Both the position numbers and the translations under genes were made by a program. DNA of 64,000 nt from Flavobacteriaceae bacterium PS02334. Lineage in GTDB: Bacteria; Bacteroidota; Bacteroidia; Flavobacteriales; Flavobacteriaceae. Location of the stretch: the NCBI GenBank assembly GCA_029959295.1, contig JASCOH010000001.1, positions 372,001-436,000 of the forward strand, in the 5' to 3' direction. Positions 63,244 through 64,000 of this stretch are shown piece after piece. Below the pieces are notes generated by a model that had not been told where the DNA came from, ran no database searches, and saw only the letters and a program-made list of their open reading frames with translations. Every line of letters starts with the position of its first letter. Position 1 is the first letter of the stretch.

Positions 63244-63912
63244 ATGAAGAAGATCCTCTTTTATTTAGTAATGCTTTTTCTTTTAGGATTTATTTCCTAC
63301 AAAGCTTTTTTCTACTTTGACAAAAAATCTGAACAGGCAGAAATTGTAAAAAATGAAGCTGTGACAAGGCTTTCTTCAGAAGAAATTGCACAGATTCAAG
63401 AAGGCGATTTTATCCTCAGAAGAGGTTTTGGATTCTTCAGCGATTATATTTCGAAAGAACTAAATAATGGCGAGATCGATGTGACTCATGCCGGAATTAT
63501 TACCAAAAGAAATGATTCTTTATTTGTAATTCATTCTCTTTCTTCAGATGTAACTGAAATTGACGGCTTGCAGATGCAGCCTTTGCAAGAATTTTTAAAA
63601 TATTCTTATCCTCACAAAATCATTATTACAAGATTAAAAAACGCAAATCCAGCAATGGGCTTGAAGATATCTTCTTTGGCAGAAAATTATCTGGCAAAGC
63701 ATATTCCGTTTGACCACAAAGGAAATTTTGACAATGATGAAGCGCTGTTTTGCACCGAAATGATTTGGAAAATTTTAGAAAAAGACCTTCAATGCGTAGA
63801 ATTGCCAAGCGAAGCAAAAGCCAGAAAAGATTTTTTCTTCTCAATGACGCCGATGTATGACACAAAATATTTTGACATTAAGGTAAATCAATACAAAATC
63901 AAGAATAAATAG
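63244..63912 (+). CDS. YiiX-like permuted NlpC/P60 cysteine hydrolase
   Basis: 222 residues from the ATG at 63244 (the earlier start at 63211 lacks support). N-terminal membrane anchor (KKILFYLVMLFLLGFISYKAFF). The YiiX-type fold is shown by IQEGDFILRRGFGFFSDYIS, the catalytic-pair His in IDVTHAGIITKR and the Cys in EALFCTEMIWKI, order His before Cys as in the permuted papain-like group. Likely cleaves an amide or acyl bond in peptidoglycan or lipid; the substrate is not known. FabD follows. Confidence 0.85.
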   Translation: MKKILFYLVMLFLLGFISYKAFFYFDKKSEQAEIVKNEAVTRLSSEEIAQIQEGDFILRRGFGFFSDYISKELNNGEIDVTHAGIITKRNDSLFVIHSLSSDVTEIDGLQMQPLQEFLKYSYPHKIIITRLKNANPAMGLKISSLAENYLAKHIPFDHKGNFDNDEALFCTEMIWKILEKDLQCVELPSEAKARKDFFFSMTPMYDTKYFDIKVNQYKIKNK

Positions 63913-63945
63913 TATTTTTGCCATCACAAAACAAAACGAATTTAA

Positions 63946-64000
63946 ATGAAAGCATACGTATTTCCAGGTCAAGGTGCCCAATTCACAGGAATGGGAAAAG
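63946..64000 (+). CDS. fabD: Malonyl-CoA:ACP transacylase, 5' end only
   Basis: Only 18 codons are in the window: KAYVFPGQGAQFTGMGK. The FPGQGAQ motif is the N-terminal signature of FabD, which loads malonyl groups onto acyl carrier protein for fatty-acid synthesis. A TATTTTTG box at 63913-63920 matches the -7 consensus. A larger polyketide or fatty-acid synthase acyltransferase domain cannot be excluded from so short a piece. Confidence 0.85.
   Translation, partial: MKAYVFPGQGAQFTGMGK

Overview
The window looks like chromosomal DNA of a Flavobacterium-type Bacteroidota. The evidence is low GC, flavobacterial gene neighbourhoods (menaquinone genes, DUF6913 and DUF6495 proteins, the folP/DUF1599/MauE cluster), a protein with a type IX secretion (T9SS) C-terminal signal, many short signal peptides ending in AQ or lipoprotein Cys, almost no Shine-Dalgarno sites, and promoters of the TTG-N19/20-TAnnTTTG class. 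I saw no tRNA, rRNA, CRISPR array, transposase or phage module.

Layout. 0-3 kb: dapA end, DUF6913 protein, and a 5'-nucleotidase split into two genes. 3-7 kb: ligA, DUF6495 and the rpsF-rpsR-rplI ribosomal operon with a clear promoter. 7-13.4 kb: LytTR regulator, priA, a GIY-YIG nuclease flanked by REP-like hairpins, a YihY protein, nadC and a low-complexity secreted protein. 13.5-18 kb: rlmH, folP, and divergent from it a duplicated DUF1599 protein, a MauE/thioredoxin membrane protein and an orphan OppB-type permease. 18-24.5 kb: a glycosyltransferase, MepB, small secreted proteins, a lysine/alanine-rich histone-H1-like protein and a large acyl-CoA dehydrogenase/oxidase.

25-32 kb is an accessory surface-protein block with visibly higher GC. 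It holds a broken or overlapping small gene pair, two related S74/tail-fibre-like proteins that share an identical 215-bp stretch, a lectin-like surface protein without a sorting tail, a 9-unit 22-bp palindromic repeat array and a helical protein of unknown function. 32-39.5 kb is the menaquinone region (menC, menA, menB) interleaved with a TPR protein, a UPF0173 hydrolase and two PH-domain membrane proteins. 39.5-49 kb carries a periplasmic C1 peptidase, a DOPA-dioxygenase-like enzyme, CvfB, an Ntn amidase, and a T9SS-protein/OmpA pair. 49-56 kb carries a putative DNA-repair pair (TIGR03915 plus radical SAM), a large catalase and CorA. 56-58.5 kb holds a small HTH regulator next to a 9-unit 21-bp repeat array and a large membrane protein of unknown function. 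58.6-64 kb holds a two-component system, a UspA-like protein, a bestrophin channel, a lipoprotein, a YiiX-like hydrolase and the start of fabD.

The most unusual material is non-coding. Two independent nine-copy arrays have periods of exactly 22 and 21 bp, close to two helical turns, and each sits beside a small gene. A GIY-YIG nuclease gene is also bracketed by REP-like palindromes that probably feed the priA promoter. Function calls rest on motif reading only; no database search was possible.
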